Part shown: in pieces, positions 7,212 through 15,139 of the stretch
How the letters are laid out: each line of letters starts with the position of its first letter
How positions within the stretch are numbered: the stretch's first letter is position 1
From: JAMCYG01 sp027365565
Lineage (GTDB): Archaea > Micrarchaeota > Micrarchaeia > Micrarchaeales > Micrarchaeaceae
Direction of reading: 5' to 3'
Length of the DNA: 47,887 nucleotides
NCBI GenBank assembly: GCA_027365565.1
Contig: DAHXMI010000009.1
Coordinates: forward strand, 1-47,887
Notes under the pieces: model-generated
The model's input: the letters and a program-made list of their open reading frames with translations, nothing else
What the model was told of the DNA's origin: nothing
Databases searched by the model: none
Program-made: the position numbers and the translations under genes

Positions 7212-8617
7212 ATTTTCAACTCTTCCCTTATCATCCTCGCGATTTCCTTTGGATCTCCTCTCTTTTTCGTTTCCTTAAGCACAACACCTATCAGGTACTG
7301 CATCGCTTCGCCCTTTCCTTCCCTTAGCTCAGCCGACGCTTTAGCATTCTCTCTTATCACCTTTTTAACTGTTCTCTCCAGCTCTTCGGCTGTCGGGGCT
7401 GCGCCAGCCTTTTCGGCTATCTCCGAGGGCCTTGAGCCGGTGTCGGCATACTCCTTTATCACCTCCTTCGCGTACCTCTCGTTGATGCTGCCCTTGTCGA
7501 CCATCTCGAGGAGCTCGGCGAACGTCTCCGGCCTGGCCTTCGACTGCGATATGCACTCGGATCTCCAGTTGAGGCTCTTGAGCAGGTAGTTGACCATCCA
7601 TCTCGAGACGGCGGCGGGCTTGCCATACATCTTGCAGGTGTCCTCGAAGAACGCCGCGAAGTCCCTGCCCGTATAAACTATCACCTTCGAATCGTACGCG
7701 CTGATGCCGTAGTCGGCCGCAAGCCTTGCCACCATACCGTCAGGCAGCTCGGGCATACTCCCCTTTATTGGGCCGGCCCATGCATCCGTGATCTTCAGTA
7801 TTGGCAGGTCCGGATCGAATATGTAGCCATAGTCCTCCTCGAATTCCTTCTTCCTCAGGGGCATGGTGGTTTTCGCGACCTCGTCGAAGTGCCTCGTCTC
7901 GCGCTCGATTCTCTGCCCCAGCCTGAACAGGTTCTGCTGCCTGACCAGCTCGTAGTTGAGCGCCTTCTCAACGTTCTCGAAACCCGTGACGTTCTTGATC
8001 TCGGCCCGCTCACCGCCCTCTATTGATATGTTTGCATCGACCCTAAGCGTGGCTCCCCCTGACTGGTCATAAACCTTGAGGTAGTCCAGGACCAGCGCGA
8101 GCTTCTCAAGGAAGGCCCTGGCCTCCTTCGGGCTCTTCATGTCAGGCTCTGTCACTATCTCGGCAAGAGGGACTCCAGCCCTGTTGTAATCTATCAGCAC
8201 ATAGCTTGTAGTTTCCAGGCTTCCGTTCGCGTATGCTATCCTTGCAGGATCCTCCTCAAGGTGCACGCGGCGTATCCTTATCCTTGAGCCGTTCACGTCA
8301 ACCTCGCCTTCTGACGCTATAGGCACCTCATATTGCGTTATCTGGTAGTTCTTGGACATGTCAGGATAGAAGTACGTCTTCCTGGAGAAGTAAGTCTCGG
8401 CGTTCAGGCGGCACCCGAGGGCCATGCCTATGCGTATGACGTGGTCTATGGCCCTCTTGTTCAGCACCGGCTTCGTTCCCGGATAGCCGAGACAGACCTC
8501 GCACGTGGATTCGTTCGGCTTCGCGTCCGTAGGATAGGCCGTGCATGAGCAGAAGAGCTTGCTCTGTGTGTTGAGCTGGCAGTGCACCTCCAAACCTATC
8601 ATCGCTTTAACTGCCAT
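7202..8617 (-). CDS. gatB: Aspartyl/glutamyl-tRNA amidotransferase subunit B
   Basis: The 471-residue GatB activates the misacylated aminoacyl-tRNA by phosphorylation and passes it ammonia from GatA. The N-terminal cradle has the metal ligand in GLEVHCQL and Zn-type cysteines in LFCSC and CEVC. The block IDYNRAGVPLAEIVTEPDM is diagnostic. The C-terminal helical and YqeY-like tail (from about residue 330, ending KEIARMIREELKMPL) contacts the tRNA elbow. ATG 8617 is preferred because GGGGTGA stands 6 nt upstream; it overlaps gatA by 11 bases, showing translational coupling. The stop codon TAG (7204-7202) lies inside tRNA-Asn. Archaea typically use GatDE for Gln and GatCAB for Asn, so Asp-tRNA(Asn) is the expected substrate. 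Confidence 0.96.
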   Translation of the reverse strand: MAVKAMIGLEVHCQLNTQSKLFCSCTAYPTDAKPNESTCEVCLGYPGTKPVLNKRAIDHVIRIGMALGCRLNAETYFSRKTYFYPDMSKNYQITQYEVPIASEGEVDVNGSRIRIRRVHLEEDPARIAYANGSLETTSYVLIDYNRAGVPLAEIVTEPDMKSPKEARAFLEKLALVLDYLKVYDQSGGATLRVDANISIEGGERAEIKNVTGFENVEKALNYELVRQQNLFRLGQRIERETRHFDEVAKTTMPLRKKEFEEDYGYIFDPDLPILKITDAWAGPIKGSMPELPDGMVARLAADYGISAYDSKVIVYTGRDFAAFFEDTCKMYGKPAAVSRWMVNYLLKSLNWRSECISQSKARPETFAELLEMVDKGSINERYAKEVIKEYADTGSRPSEIAEKAGAAPTAEELERTVKKVIRENAKASAELREGKGEAMQYLIGVVLKETKKRGDPKEIARMIREELKMPL

Positions 8618-10031
8618 CGCTTTCACCCCTGCCTCCACTCTCTGCGGCGCTTGCCGCGCTTATCAGCCTGCCCTCCTGGAAATGGTCCGCGATCAGTTGC
8701 ATGCCGACTGGCATCCCTGAGACTTTCCCTACCGGCACGGATATTGTAGGGAAGCCGCAGAGGTTCGGTGCAGTAGTCATCCTGTCTATGTTATATTTGT
8801 CGAGAGTCGACATCGCGCTTATCTCGTCGAACCTGGGTGCGACTATCGGCATCGATGGGGTCGCAAGCACATCTGCCTTTCCAAACGCGGCCTTGAACTC
8901 TTTTATCAGCAGGCTTCGCACCTTGAGCGCCTTGGTATAATACGCATCCCTGAACCCGGCCGCGCGCACGTACGTGCCAAGTATTATCCTCCTCTTCGCC
9001 TCCTCGCCAAAGCTCTGCGAGCGCACCTTGGAAAAATATTCGGAGAACTCCCCTTCTACCCTCTCCTGCGCGCCATATCTCATGCCGCAGTACCTCGCGA
9101 GGTTGGTCGAGGCCTCGCCCGTAGCGATTATGTAGTACGCAGCGATCGCATACCTAGTAAACGGCATGCCTATCTCAACTACCGATGCGCCCATTCCCTC
9201 GAGCTGATGGACGGCATCCTCTACAGGCTTCGTTATCTTCCCGTCTATGCCGTCAAAGTACTCCTTCGGCATGCCTATCCTCATTCCTTTTATGTCCCTG
9301 CCTACATATGCTGTGAAGTCTTCTGCCGCAATCCCGCTGCTGGTGGAATCGAGCGGATCATGGCCGGCTATCGAAGACAGCATCAGCGCGGAATCGTAGA
9401 CCTCCTTCGATATTACGCCTATCTTGTCCATGCTGCTCGAATAGTCTATCAAGCCATACCTGGACACGCGGCCGTATGTCGGGGTCAGGCCGACCGTGCC
9501 GGTGAACGCGGCAGGGGCGGTTATGCTGCCTCCTGTAGATTCTGCTATCGCTATGTGCGGGAAGTCTGCAGCAGCCGTCATGCAGCCTGCGCCGCCGCTG
9601 CTGCCTCCGCATGACCTTTCCACGTCAAAGGGGTTCTTAGGTATGGAATACGCGCACGTATCCGAGAAAGTGCCGAAGCCGAACTCGTCCTGGGCGGTTT
9701 TGCCAATGATCAGTCCGCCGGCTGCCTTTGCCCGTGCGACGGCCGTAGCGTCAAACGGCGGCATGTACCCTTCGAGCATCCTCGACCCTGCGGTAGTCCT
9801 CATTCCTTCGGCGCACAGGCAGTCCTTCACCGATATAGGAAGATATCCGAGAGGGCCATCCGCAGGCTTGCCTGCCCCATGGCCAGGATCAGGGTTCAGT
9901 GTTATGAACGGCGCGTACTTTTCCTGTATGGAGGCCGTGCTTTCCTTCACTTTTGCAATGAATTCGGCTAAGTCTACACTCCCAGCCTTAGCTTCCTCCA
10001 GAAACGTTTTTACTCCTATTAATATAACCAA
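8607..10031 (-). CDS. gatA: Aspartyl/glutamyl-tRNA amidotransferase subunit A
   Basis: The 474-residue amidase-signature enzyme hydrolyses glutamine (or asparagine) to supply ammonia to GatB. The Ser-cisSer-Lys triad is visible: Lys69 in PISVKDC, the cis-Ser at 145 in GGSSGGAG, and Ser169 in STGGSITAPAAF. The length matches the family (about 480). The predicted start is TTG at 10031, one base after the gatC stop; no better ATG is available near the expected N-terminus. The 3' end overlaps gatB. The oxyanion-loop sequence AESTGGSI differs slightly from the common LGSDTGGSI. No promoter is visible between gatC and gatA, consistent with one transcript. Confidence 0.96.
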   Translation of the reverse strand: MVILIGVKTFLEEAKAGSVDLAEFIAKVKESTASIQEKYAPFITLNPDPGHGAGKPADGPLGYLPISVKDCLCAEGMRTTAGSRMLEGYMPPFDATAVARAKAAGGLIIGKTAQDEFGFGTFSDTCAYSIPKNPFDVERSCGGSSGGAGCMTAAADFPHIAIAESTGGSITAPAAFTGTVGLTPTYGRVSRYGLIDYSSSMDKIGVISKEVYDSALMLSSIAGHDPLDSTSSGIAAEDFTAYVGRDIKGMRIGMPKEYFDGIDGKITKPVEDAVHQLEGMGASVVEIGMPFTRYAIAAYYIIATGEASTNLARYCGMRYGAQERVEGEFSEYFSKVRSQSFGEEAKRRIILGTYVRAAGFRDAYYTKALKVRSLLIKEFKAAFGKADVLATPSMPIVAPRFDEISAMSTLDKYNIDRMTTAPNLCGFPTISVPVGKVSGMPVGMQLIADHFQEGRLISAASAAESGGRGESDGS

Positions 10032-10032
10032 C

Positions 10033-10329
10033 TCATACCAGTTTAGGGCCTATTATGTAGCCATCCTCTATGGCCTCGGTGTTCTTCCCTATGTCCAACT
10101 TGCGCTTGCCGCCATCTGCCACATCCTCCCGCCAGACGTTCTCGACCGGCGTGGAGTGATAAGAAGGCTGCAAGCCATTGGTATCCGCCTCGCTTATGGA
10201 CTTGAACGCATCCAGTATCTCCGACATCTCCTTGACAAACTTATCCTTCTCCTCGTCAGCTAGCGCGATCTTGGCGTCGGAACAGATGCGTTCCAGCAGC
10301 GCAGCATCGACTTTCCGGAAGTCCACCAT
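10033..10329 (-). CDS. gatC: Aspartyl/glutamyl-tRNA amidotransferase subunit C
   Basis: The 98-residue GatC wraps around the GatA-GatB interface and stabilises the amidotransferase. Family features include the N-terminal helix with ICSDAKIALADEEKDKFVKEM, the ILDAFKSISEADTNGLQP segment that normally carries LxxVDTxGVxP, and the C-terminal NVWREDV (typically xLReD). The ATG at 10329 is chosen over a frame start at 10353 because a TATA box at 10352-10359 sits inside that extension. This is the first gene of the minus-strand gatC-gatA-gatB-tRNA-aspS cluster. Confidence 0.94.
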   Translation of the reverse strand: MVDFRKVDAALLERICSDAKIALADEEKDKFVKEMSEILDAFKSISEADTNGLQPSYHSTPVENVWREDVADGGKRKLDIGKNTEAIEDGYIIGPKLV

Positions 10330-10351
10330 ATTTCTAAATACACACAACTGC

Positions 10352-10359
10352 ATTTATAA
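10352..10359 (-). promoter_or_regulatory. TATA box of the gatCAB-tRNA-Asn-aspS cluster
   Basis: On the minus strand TTATAAAT lies about 25-30 nt upstream of the gatC ATG at 10329, predicting a leaderless or nearly leaderless transcript. It is the only convincing promoter I see upstream of the cluster on this strand. Confidence 0.6.
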
Positions 10360-10444
10360 CCTTTTTGTACATACTCCCGCGCGCACATGCTGAAGGAGCA
10401 GATAGCTATGTATTACTTGCTTGCGAATTAGTATCGGTGCTTGG

Positions 10445-10807
10445 ATGTTCGGCAAGAGGAAGGTTGACATAGATACGATAATAAGCAGTCACGAGGAGCG
10501 CGAGGCAAGGATTGAGAAGGAGTCGCATGGTGAATCTTCCGCGGAAGGCGCGGCGCGCAGGGAGCAGATAGGGATGGTAGAGCAGTTCTTCGACAAGCTG
10601 ATGGTTGCGGCAGTCACCCTTACCGGCGATCTTCACGTTGGCGACATAATAGAGATAGGCACCGAGGAGGAAGCGATAAGGCAGCGTGTTGAAAGCATGC
10701 AGATAGAAAGGAAAGACGTCAGCGCCGCATCGGACGGTGACGATGTAGGCATAAAGCTGAAGTACGCGGTGCGCCCGGGCAGTGCCGTGTACAGGATCGT
10801 ATCCTGA
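10445..10807 (+). CDS. EF-Tu domain 2-like protein
   Basis: The 120-residue protein has a charged N-terminal region (about 40 residues, possibly coiled) and then a beta-barrel resembling domain 2 of translational GTPases. Key stretches are VAAVTLTGDLHVGDIIEI, RQRVESMQIERKDV and the closing GSAVYRIVS, which follow the domain-2 pattern of a GD-I turn, an SMQ strand and a GD-VY end. There is no G domain, so it is not a GTPase. Free-standing domain-2-like proteins of this kind occur widely in archaea without a settled function; RNA or protein binding is plausible. The ATG at 10445 is preferred to TTG 10421. The coding sequence opens with ATGTTCGG, like three other plus-strand frames here. Confidence 0.75.
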   Translation: MFGKRKVDIDTIISSHEEREARIEKESHGESSAEGAARREQIGMVEQFFDKLMVAAVTLTGDLHVGDIIEIGTEEEAIRQRVESMQIERKDVSAASDGDDVGIKLKYAVRPGSAVYRIVS

Positions 10808-10866
10808 AAACCTAATCATCCCGTATCCCAATAAAAAGGTTGAGCGATAAGAGTAATCCAGGTAGG

Positions 10867-11673
10867 ATGGAGACCAACTCGCAGTATGTGCTGTACGCTG
10901 TGGCCATTGCGGTAGTGGTGCTTGCAGGCATGGCCTTCGCATTGGGTGCGAACTCGTACGGCCTCGGCCACAGAAGCAGCGCCACGGCGCCCCAGGACCG
11001 TGCAGCGCTGAACGTGACGGTCACTTCTTCAGCAGGGATGGTGAGCAGTCTCACTGTCGGCCTCCACGGCAATGGTATCAACATGTCCGCTGCAGTGGTC
11101 CTCGGACCAGATCAGCAGGACCCGATCGCCGCACATGTACTGTTCGCCGATCTGAACCCGGACACCAGCTACCACCTGACGCTTAACGGGAGCGCGCGCC
11201 CTTATTGCGCGCCCGGACAGGTATGCCCCATGTTCATCGTGGCAGTGCACAGTTCCGAGAACGTGCGCACGGGCCCGTCAGGCTCGGTCACGAGCGCCAT
11301 AATAAGCGCGTTCGGCAGCGCCAACTACAGCGGCTATGGTAATCTTGCCCCATGCAGCAATGTCTCATCATTAGGGAACATAACAACCGTCAATGGTACG
11401 CGCATGTTCTATGAGAGATGCGGAGACTGGCAGCGCATGCTGAACTTCGTTCCGGTGAGCGTCAACAAGAACGGCACGGTTACGGGCCTGTATTACCCAT
11501 ATCTGCCTGTCGTGCGCCTTAACGATACCCCTGTAGTGAAGACAGTAAGCCCAGGGGAAGAGGCTGGATACACCTGCAACGGATATGCGGCATACCTGAA
11601 CTCAACCGACTACGCCGCCCAGTACTCTGTTTTCAGGGTTGTCGTGGGCAGGCCCATACCCTGCCCTGTGTAA
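10867..11673 (+). CDS. Membrane-anchored extracytoplasmic protein, uncharacterised
   Basis: The 268-residue protein has one N-terminal hydrophobic segment (YVLYAVAIAVVVLAGMAFAL, about residues 7-26), acting as a signal anchor or uncleaved signal, followed by a Ser/Thr/Asn-rich exported domain. Several N-x-S/T sites are present, and cysteines occur in close pairs (YCAPGQVC) and singly, suggesting disulfides. The middle resembles a small beta-sandwich with DTSYHLTL, but I do not recognise a family. ATG 10867 follows AGGTAGG closely; TTG 10840 is an alternative. It lies on the same strand as the EF-Tu-domain-like gene, about 60 bases downstream, and could share a transcript. Confidence 0.75.
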   Translation: METNSQYVLYAVAIAVVVLAGMAFALGANSYGLGHRSSATAPQDRAALNVTVTSSAGMVSSLTVGLHGNGINMSAAVVLGPDQQDPIAAHVLFADLNPDTSYHLTLNGSARPYCAPGQVCPMFIVAVHSSENVRTGPSGSVTSAIISAFGSANYSGYGNLAPCSNVSSLGNITTVNGTRMFYERCGDWQRMLNFVPVSVNKNGTVTGLYYPYLPVVRLNDTPVVKTVSPGEEAGYTCNGYAAYLNSTDYAAQYSVFRVVVGRPIPCPV

Positions 11674-11681
11674 AAATCAGC

Positions 11682-11996
11682 TCATAGCACGTCGAAATCC
11701 CATTCGTCCGCATTATTTACATCTGCGGCGAGCTTTTCAGCGCCAGTTATGTCACCAGCCGTAATCATGCTGGATATCCTCTCCTTGATTTTCCTGCGCA
11801 CCGTTGCGTTATCCTCGTTGCGCAACCTGTATCTTTCGGGCATCTCAACCGCCGGTCCCCTATACGCATTGCCCCCTGCGCCAGAATGCATACCGTCAGG
11901 ATCGTGCCTGAGCACACGCTGTATCTGCTCTTTCGGCAGGTCGCCTTCATTATTCTTCTTCTCTTCAATGCCTGAAAGCCATAGTCTGTTGCTCAT
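11682..11996 (-). CDS. Small uncharacterised acidic protein
   Basis: The 104-residue soluble protein has a Gly/Ala-rich linker in the middle and a helical, acidic C-terminal half (KERISSMITAGDITGAEKLA) ending in an Asp/Trp-rich tail. No family is recognised. ATG 11996 is chosen because GGAG lies 8 nt upstream; the longer frame extends through a TATA-like TATATATA stretch near 12030. It converges with the secreted-protein gene, with only 8 bases between stops. Confidence 0.6.
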   Translation of the reverse strand: MSNRLWLSGIEEKKNNEGDLPKEQIQRVLRHDPDGMHSGAGGNAYRGPAVEMPERYRLRNEDNATVRRKIKERISSMITAGDITGAEKLAADVNNADEWDFDVL

Positions 11997-12085
11997 GAAA
12001 TCATCTCCATAGCCATTCATGTATGAAATATATATAGAGCGTGGGGGCATACGCTCTTCGACGAAGTGTCCATACATATGGATTG

Positions 12086-12943
12086 TCAGTACAGCCCTAC
12101 TGCTATCCCGCCTGCGACCACCAGGAACATGCCAAGCAGCTGCAGCCTGGTCAGCCTGTCATGGTATATGAAGTACGCCAGTGCCGCGACGATTGCAGGT
12201 GTGGAGTTGGACATAACCGCACCCACGACCAGCTGCTTGATTGATACCAGCACGCTGTACAGCATATTACCTGTGCCGCTGAATAGGCCCGCAGCTATCC
12301 CCACAGGGAAGCCCTTAGGCCCAAGTAGCTGCCGCGGGACCCTTCTTCCTCGCATGTATATCGGCGTTATGGCTGCAATAAGAGAAATCGTTACTGTGAA
12401 GCTTATCCAAACGGGTATTATGCTGTTGGAAGCATGGGATATCGGATATACCATTAGTATCCATCCCGTGGCCCAAAGCACGTTCGCAGCCATGGCGGGC
12501 AGCATCAACCGGTTCAGCTTGCGGCCGCCGGACAGTTCCATCGAGACTAGTATGACGCCTGCCGCCACTGCGAACATGCCGAGGATCTTGGCTGCCGAGA
12601 CAGCCTCGTGAAGCACGAATATGCCATACAGCGCGAGCAGCACGACCTGCAGCTCTATGGTCGCATATGTATTCGAGGCCTGCTGGCTCTCGAGGGTAAG
12701 ATAGAAAAGCAGGTAGCCCGCAGTGGTCACTACACCGCTCAGCACAGACAGCAGGACGGCATACGCGCCTATGCTGAAATGGCCCATCAGGAGCACCACT
12801 GTTCCGGTGACGATGAAGTTGCCCAGCGAAAGCGACAGAACGGCGAAGATGCTCTTGTATCTCGTCGAGAAGCCCTTCATTATTATGCCGGAGGTGCTCC
12901 ACGAGAGCGCGGTGAGCGCGGAAATAGCTATCGGCAGCATCAT
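12086..12943 (-). CDS. EamA/DMT-superfamily transporter
   Basis: The 285-residue integral membrane protein has about ten hydrophobic helices in two homologous halves, the pattern of EamA (drug/metabolite transporter) proteins. The first half ends with helices containing ASNTYATIELQVVLLALYGI and an EAVSAAKILGMFAVAAGVIL motif. The second half mirrors this with NSTPAIVAALAYFIYHDRLT and RLQLLGMFLVVAGGIA, the characteristic repeated E/R-x3-Q-x2-G-x3-[IV]-x-G-[IV] closing helix. Family members export amino acids, nucleosides or other small metabolites; substrate cannot be read from sequence. GGAG lies about 7 nt before the ATG. It is preceded by a separate promoter region, so it is probably monocistronic. 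Confidence 0.88.
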   Translation of the reverse strand: MMLPIAISALTALSWSTSGIIMKGFSTRYKSIFAVLSLSLGNFIVTGTVVLLMGHFSIGAYAVLLSVLSGVVTTAGYLLFYLTLESQQASNTYATIELQVVLLALYGIFVLHEAVSAAKILGMFAVAAGVILVSMELSGGRKLNRLMLPAMAANVLWATGWILMVYPISHASNSIIPVWISFTVTISLIAAITPIYMRGRRVPRQLLGPKGFPVGIAAGLFSGTGNMLYSVLVSIKQLVVGAVMSNSTPAIVAALAYFIYHDRLTRLQLLGMFLVVAGGIAVGLY

Positions 12944-13024
12944 GCGGATCTCCTCATGATTTCTTATAGCAATGACGCCGCTGGTTTATAAGCGTTAATG
13001 TGCCGTTTGAGCGGACCCAGTTGG

Positions 13025-13606
13025 TCACTCCCGGTCATTCAGCCATATGGAAAGATCATACATGATTGGCTTTATCATGTTAAGCTCTTTGGTAAGCGTA
13101 GTCTTGCTGGTGTCGATTATTACATGATAGCCTGATTTATCAGTGTAATCTGTGCCGCAAAGCTCTATGCCTGTCCTGCGCTCATCGGCCTCCCTCTTCC
13201 TAAGTATGCCTATTATCTCATCCGCAGGCTTGCCTGCGTACTCTTCGCGCTTTGCTACGCGCGCGGCGCGCACCTCTATAGGGGCAGTGATGAATATTTT
13301 CAGGCACTTGGTGCTGTCATAGAAGTCAGCGTACCTTGTGTCCAGAACGTAGCCCTGCTCCTCTACCAGGGACTTAAGGTTCATGTTCGCCGCCAGGTTC
13401 TCCTCATAGCTCCTGGCGCCCCAGTAATCGTGGAACGGCACTTCCCCATTCGGATATAGCTTTGCCCACTTGTCCCTCCAGAACTTGCCGACAGAGTACA
13501 CAGGCATCGCAAAGTCCCATGAGAGCAGCTCCACGAAGGTGGTCTTCCCTGAGCCTGGAAGGCCCGAGACCACTACGCCAGGAACTGCCTTTTTCATGTT
13601 GAGCAT
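13025..13606 (-). CDS. P-loop nucleotide kinase, (d)CMP-kinase-like
   Basis: The 193-residue P-loop protein has a Walker A motif GLPGSGKT near residue 15. A region after the first strand, PVYSVGKFWRDK, matches the S-x-G-x-x-[FW]-R motif of archaeal cytidylate kinases. The block LKIFITAPIEVRAARVAKRE, the lid-like KREADERRTGI and the C-terminal YHVIIDTSK fit that family (length about 180). The usual reaction is ATP-dependent phosphorylation of CMP/dCMP. The central part diverges from typical Cmk, so a related dephospho-CoA or adenylate-type kinase is not excluded. ATG at 13597 is an alternative start. It is divergent from the IPP isomerase gene. Confidence 0.65.
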   Translation of the reverse strand: MLNMKKAVPGVVVSGLPGSGKTTFVELLSWDFAMPVYSVGKFWRDKWAKLYPNGEVPFHDYWGARSYEENLAANMNLKSLVEEQGYVLDTRYADFYDSTKCLKIFITAPIEVRAARVAKREEYAGKPADEIIGILRKREADERRTGIELCGTDYTDKSGYHVIIDTSKTTLTKELNMIKPIMYDLSIWLNDRE

Positions 13607-13754
13607 ATAACAGCCATTTTGTGCTGATAAGTGGCGGTATACAAATATTTATACATTCATGTTCGGCAAACAGACGGCAACACATAAAAATATGGCTCTG
13701 TATTGTATACATGGTGCACACGGCGCGCGCAGCGCACCGTGTCAAAGTGATGGT

Positions 13755-14282
13755 ATGGCAGACATAAACGTGATACTGGTAGACACGGAGGACAACGAGC
13801 TTGGGGTGGAGGAAAAGCTGAAAGCGCATCAGAACGGCGGAAAGCTCCACAGGGCAATATCGGTGTTTGTTTTCAACAGCGAGGGGCAGACGATGATCCA
13901 GCGCAGGGCCATGTCGAAGTACCACTCTGCCGGACAGTGGGCCAACACGGTCTGCAGTCACCCGTACCCAGGCGAGAGCGTGCTCGCTTCGGCGCACAGG
14001 CGCCTTGGAGAGGAGATGGGCTTCGACTGCGAGGTCAGCGAAGCCTTCGTCTTTCCGTATAGGGCGGATGTGGGCCATGACCTCACCGAGAATGAGTACG
14101 ACCATATATTCTTCGGTTTCTACGAAGGCGAACCCAAACCAAACAGTGAAGAGGTAATGGATTGGAAGTGGATCGGCCTCGAGGAGCTGGGCGCCGACAT
14201 AAAAGCGAACCCGGAGAATTATGCGCCGTGGCTCAGGCTGATGATAAACAAGGTAATAGAAGAGAGGAAGAAGGCCGAATAG
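13755..14282 (+). CDS. idi: Isopentenyl-diphosphate delta-isomerase, type I
   Basis: The 175-residue Nudix-fold enzyme interconverts isopentenyl and dimethylallyl diphosphate, the starter step of archaeal lipid synthesis. From ATG 13755 the numbering is nearly that of the E. coli enzyme: metal ligands His25, His32, His69, catalytic Cys67 (NTVCSHPYPGES) and acidic Glu112/Glu114 in TENEYDHI. The Nudix-like helix HRRLGEEMGF is intact. The longer frame from 13659 adds 32 residues unlike the family. A TATA-like ATTTATACA at 13647-13655 precedes the message. Many archaea use the unrelated flavin-dependent type II enzyme, so a type I gene is notable. Confidence 0.94.
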   Translation: MADINVILVDTEDNELGVEEKLKAHQNGGKLHRAISVFVFNSEGQTMIQRRAMSKYHSAGQWANTVCSHPYPGESVLASAHRRLGEEMGFDCEVSEAFVFPYRADVGHDLTENEYDHIFFGFYEGEPKPNSEEVMDWKWIGLEELGADIKANPENYAPWLRLMINKVIEERKKAE

Positions 14283-14382
14283 CTAACAGGCCTGTCTCAT
14301 CATTTACAGCCCAGTGGGCCTCTTCTTCCTTCCCTCTATTGTAGTATGCCTGAACAGCTTTCGCTTTCTCCCATTTGGGCTG

Positions 14383-14997
14383 TCAGGGCTTCCTGACGAG
14401 CCTTATACCCTCGAAAGGCACCTTCTGAGTGAAGCCCAAGTGTATGTTGAACATACCGACGGCCTCAAGCAGCCTTGCGGCCTGCAGCTGCCCGGCGTCA
14501 ACCACATTGAATCCGAGCTTCTCACCTATCTCCCGCACCGCGGCCTTCGCGTCATCATGGTCCGAGGCCATGAAGAGGTCAAGCTTCTCCCCGTTTGCGC
14601 TCCCCTCGCCCATGTGCTGCGCGAATACTGTGTTGAACGCCTTGACGACCTTCGCGTGCTTCAGCTCCTTCGACAGCTCCTCCGCTCCGGACGTCTTGAA
14701 GCCTATGTCCCATTCGCCGTTCTTGCCCATGACGTTCGTCACGTCGATGACGACCTTGTCCTTGAAGTTGTCCTTCCCTGCCGCGTGTATGGTCTCCTTC
14801 AGCGCAAGGTACGGCACTGCAAGAACTATTAGATCCGAATCCTTTGCCACCTCAGCCTGGCTGGTGACTCTCACGCCCTGCGGAAGGCCTGCCGACTGCG
14901 GGTTTCTTGAGCCGTACGTTACCTCGTAGCCCTTTGCCCTCAGAGCTTCGCCTATCGCCTTCCCGACATTGCCTGTCCCTATTATTCCAACTTTCAT
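14383..14997 (-). CDS. NADPH:F420 oxidoreductase-family protein
   Basis: The 204-residue protein has an N-terminal Rossmann fold with GIIGTGNVGKAIGEAL as the dinucleotide motif and the NADP-type segment YGSRNPQS. DLIVLAVPY, KVVIDVTNVMG and KAFNTVFAQHM follow the order of the F420-dependent NADP oxidoreductase family. The C-terminal part (GFNVVDAGQLQAARLLEAV) closes the active site. In F420-containing archaea such enzymes move hydride between F420H2 and NADP+. Without an F420 pathway, relatives may act as other NADP-dependent reductases. No F420 biosynthesis gene is in the window. It converges with idi. Confidence 0.85.
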   Translation of the reverse strand: MKVGIIGTGNVGKAIGEALRAKGYEVTYGSRNPQSAGLPQGVRVTSQAEVAKDSDLIVLAVPYLALKETIHAAGKDNFKDKVVIDVTNVMGKNGEWDIGFKTSGAEELSKELKHAKVVKAFNTVFAQHMGEGSANGEKLDLFMASDHDDAKAAVREIGEKLGFNVVDAGQLQAARLLEAVGMFNIHLGFTQKVPFEGIRLVRKP

Positions 14998-15139
14998 ATA
15001 CCCACCTGTTTGATAATTTGGAAGCCACGGCTTATATAATTTTTGAGCCGCAGTGTGTAGAAATTTGCATGTATTGCGCGTGCACGTTGTACATGCAACA
15101 ATTATACGGTTTTTGAGCCATGTTTATCGGGTGAATGGA

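Noticed and set aside
9496..10263. A 255-codon plus-strand frame antisense to gatA/gatC
   Set aside because: It lies opposite strongly conserved gatA and gatC coding sequence, has no start signal and a composition expected of a shadow frame.
10406..10942. A 178-codon minus-strand frame over the EF-Tu-domain-like gene
   Set aside because: It is rich in Tyr/Leu/Arg in the manner of an antisense frame and spans two genes supported on the other strand.
13659..13754. N-terminal extension of idi from ATG 13659
   Set aside because: The extra 32 residues (Cys/His/Ala-rich) do not resemble IDI, while ATG 13755 gives family-standard numbering of catalytic residues; the upstream ATG begins only a few bases after the TATA box.
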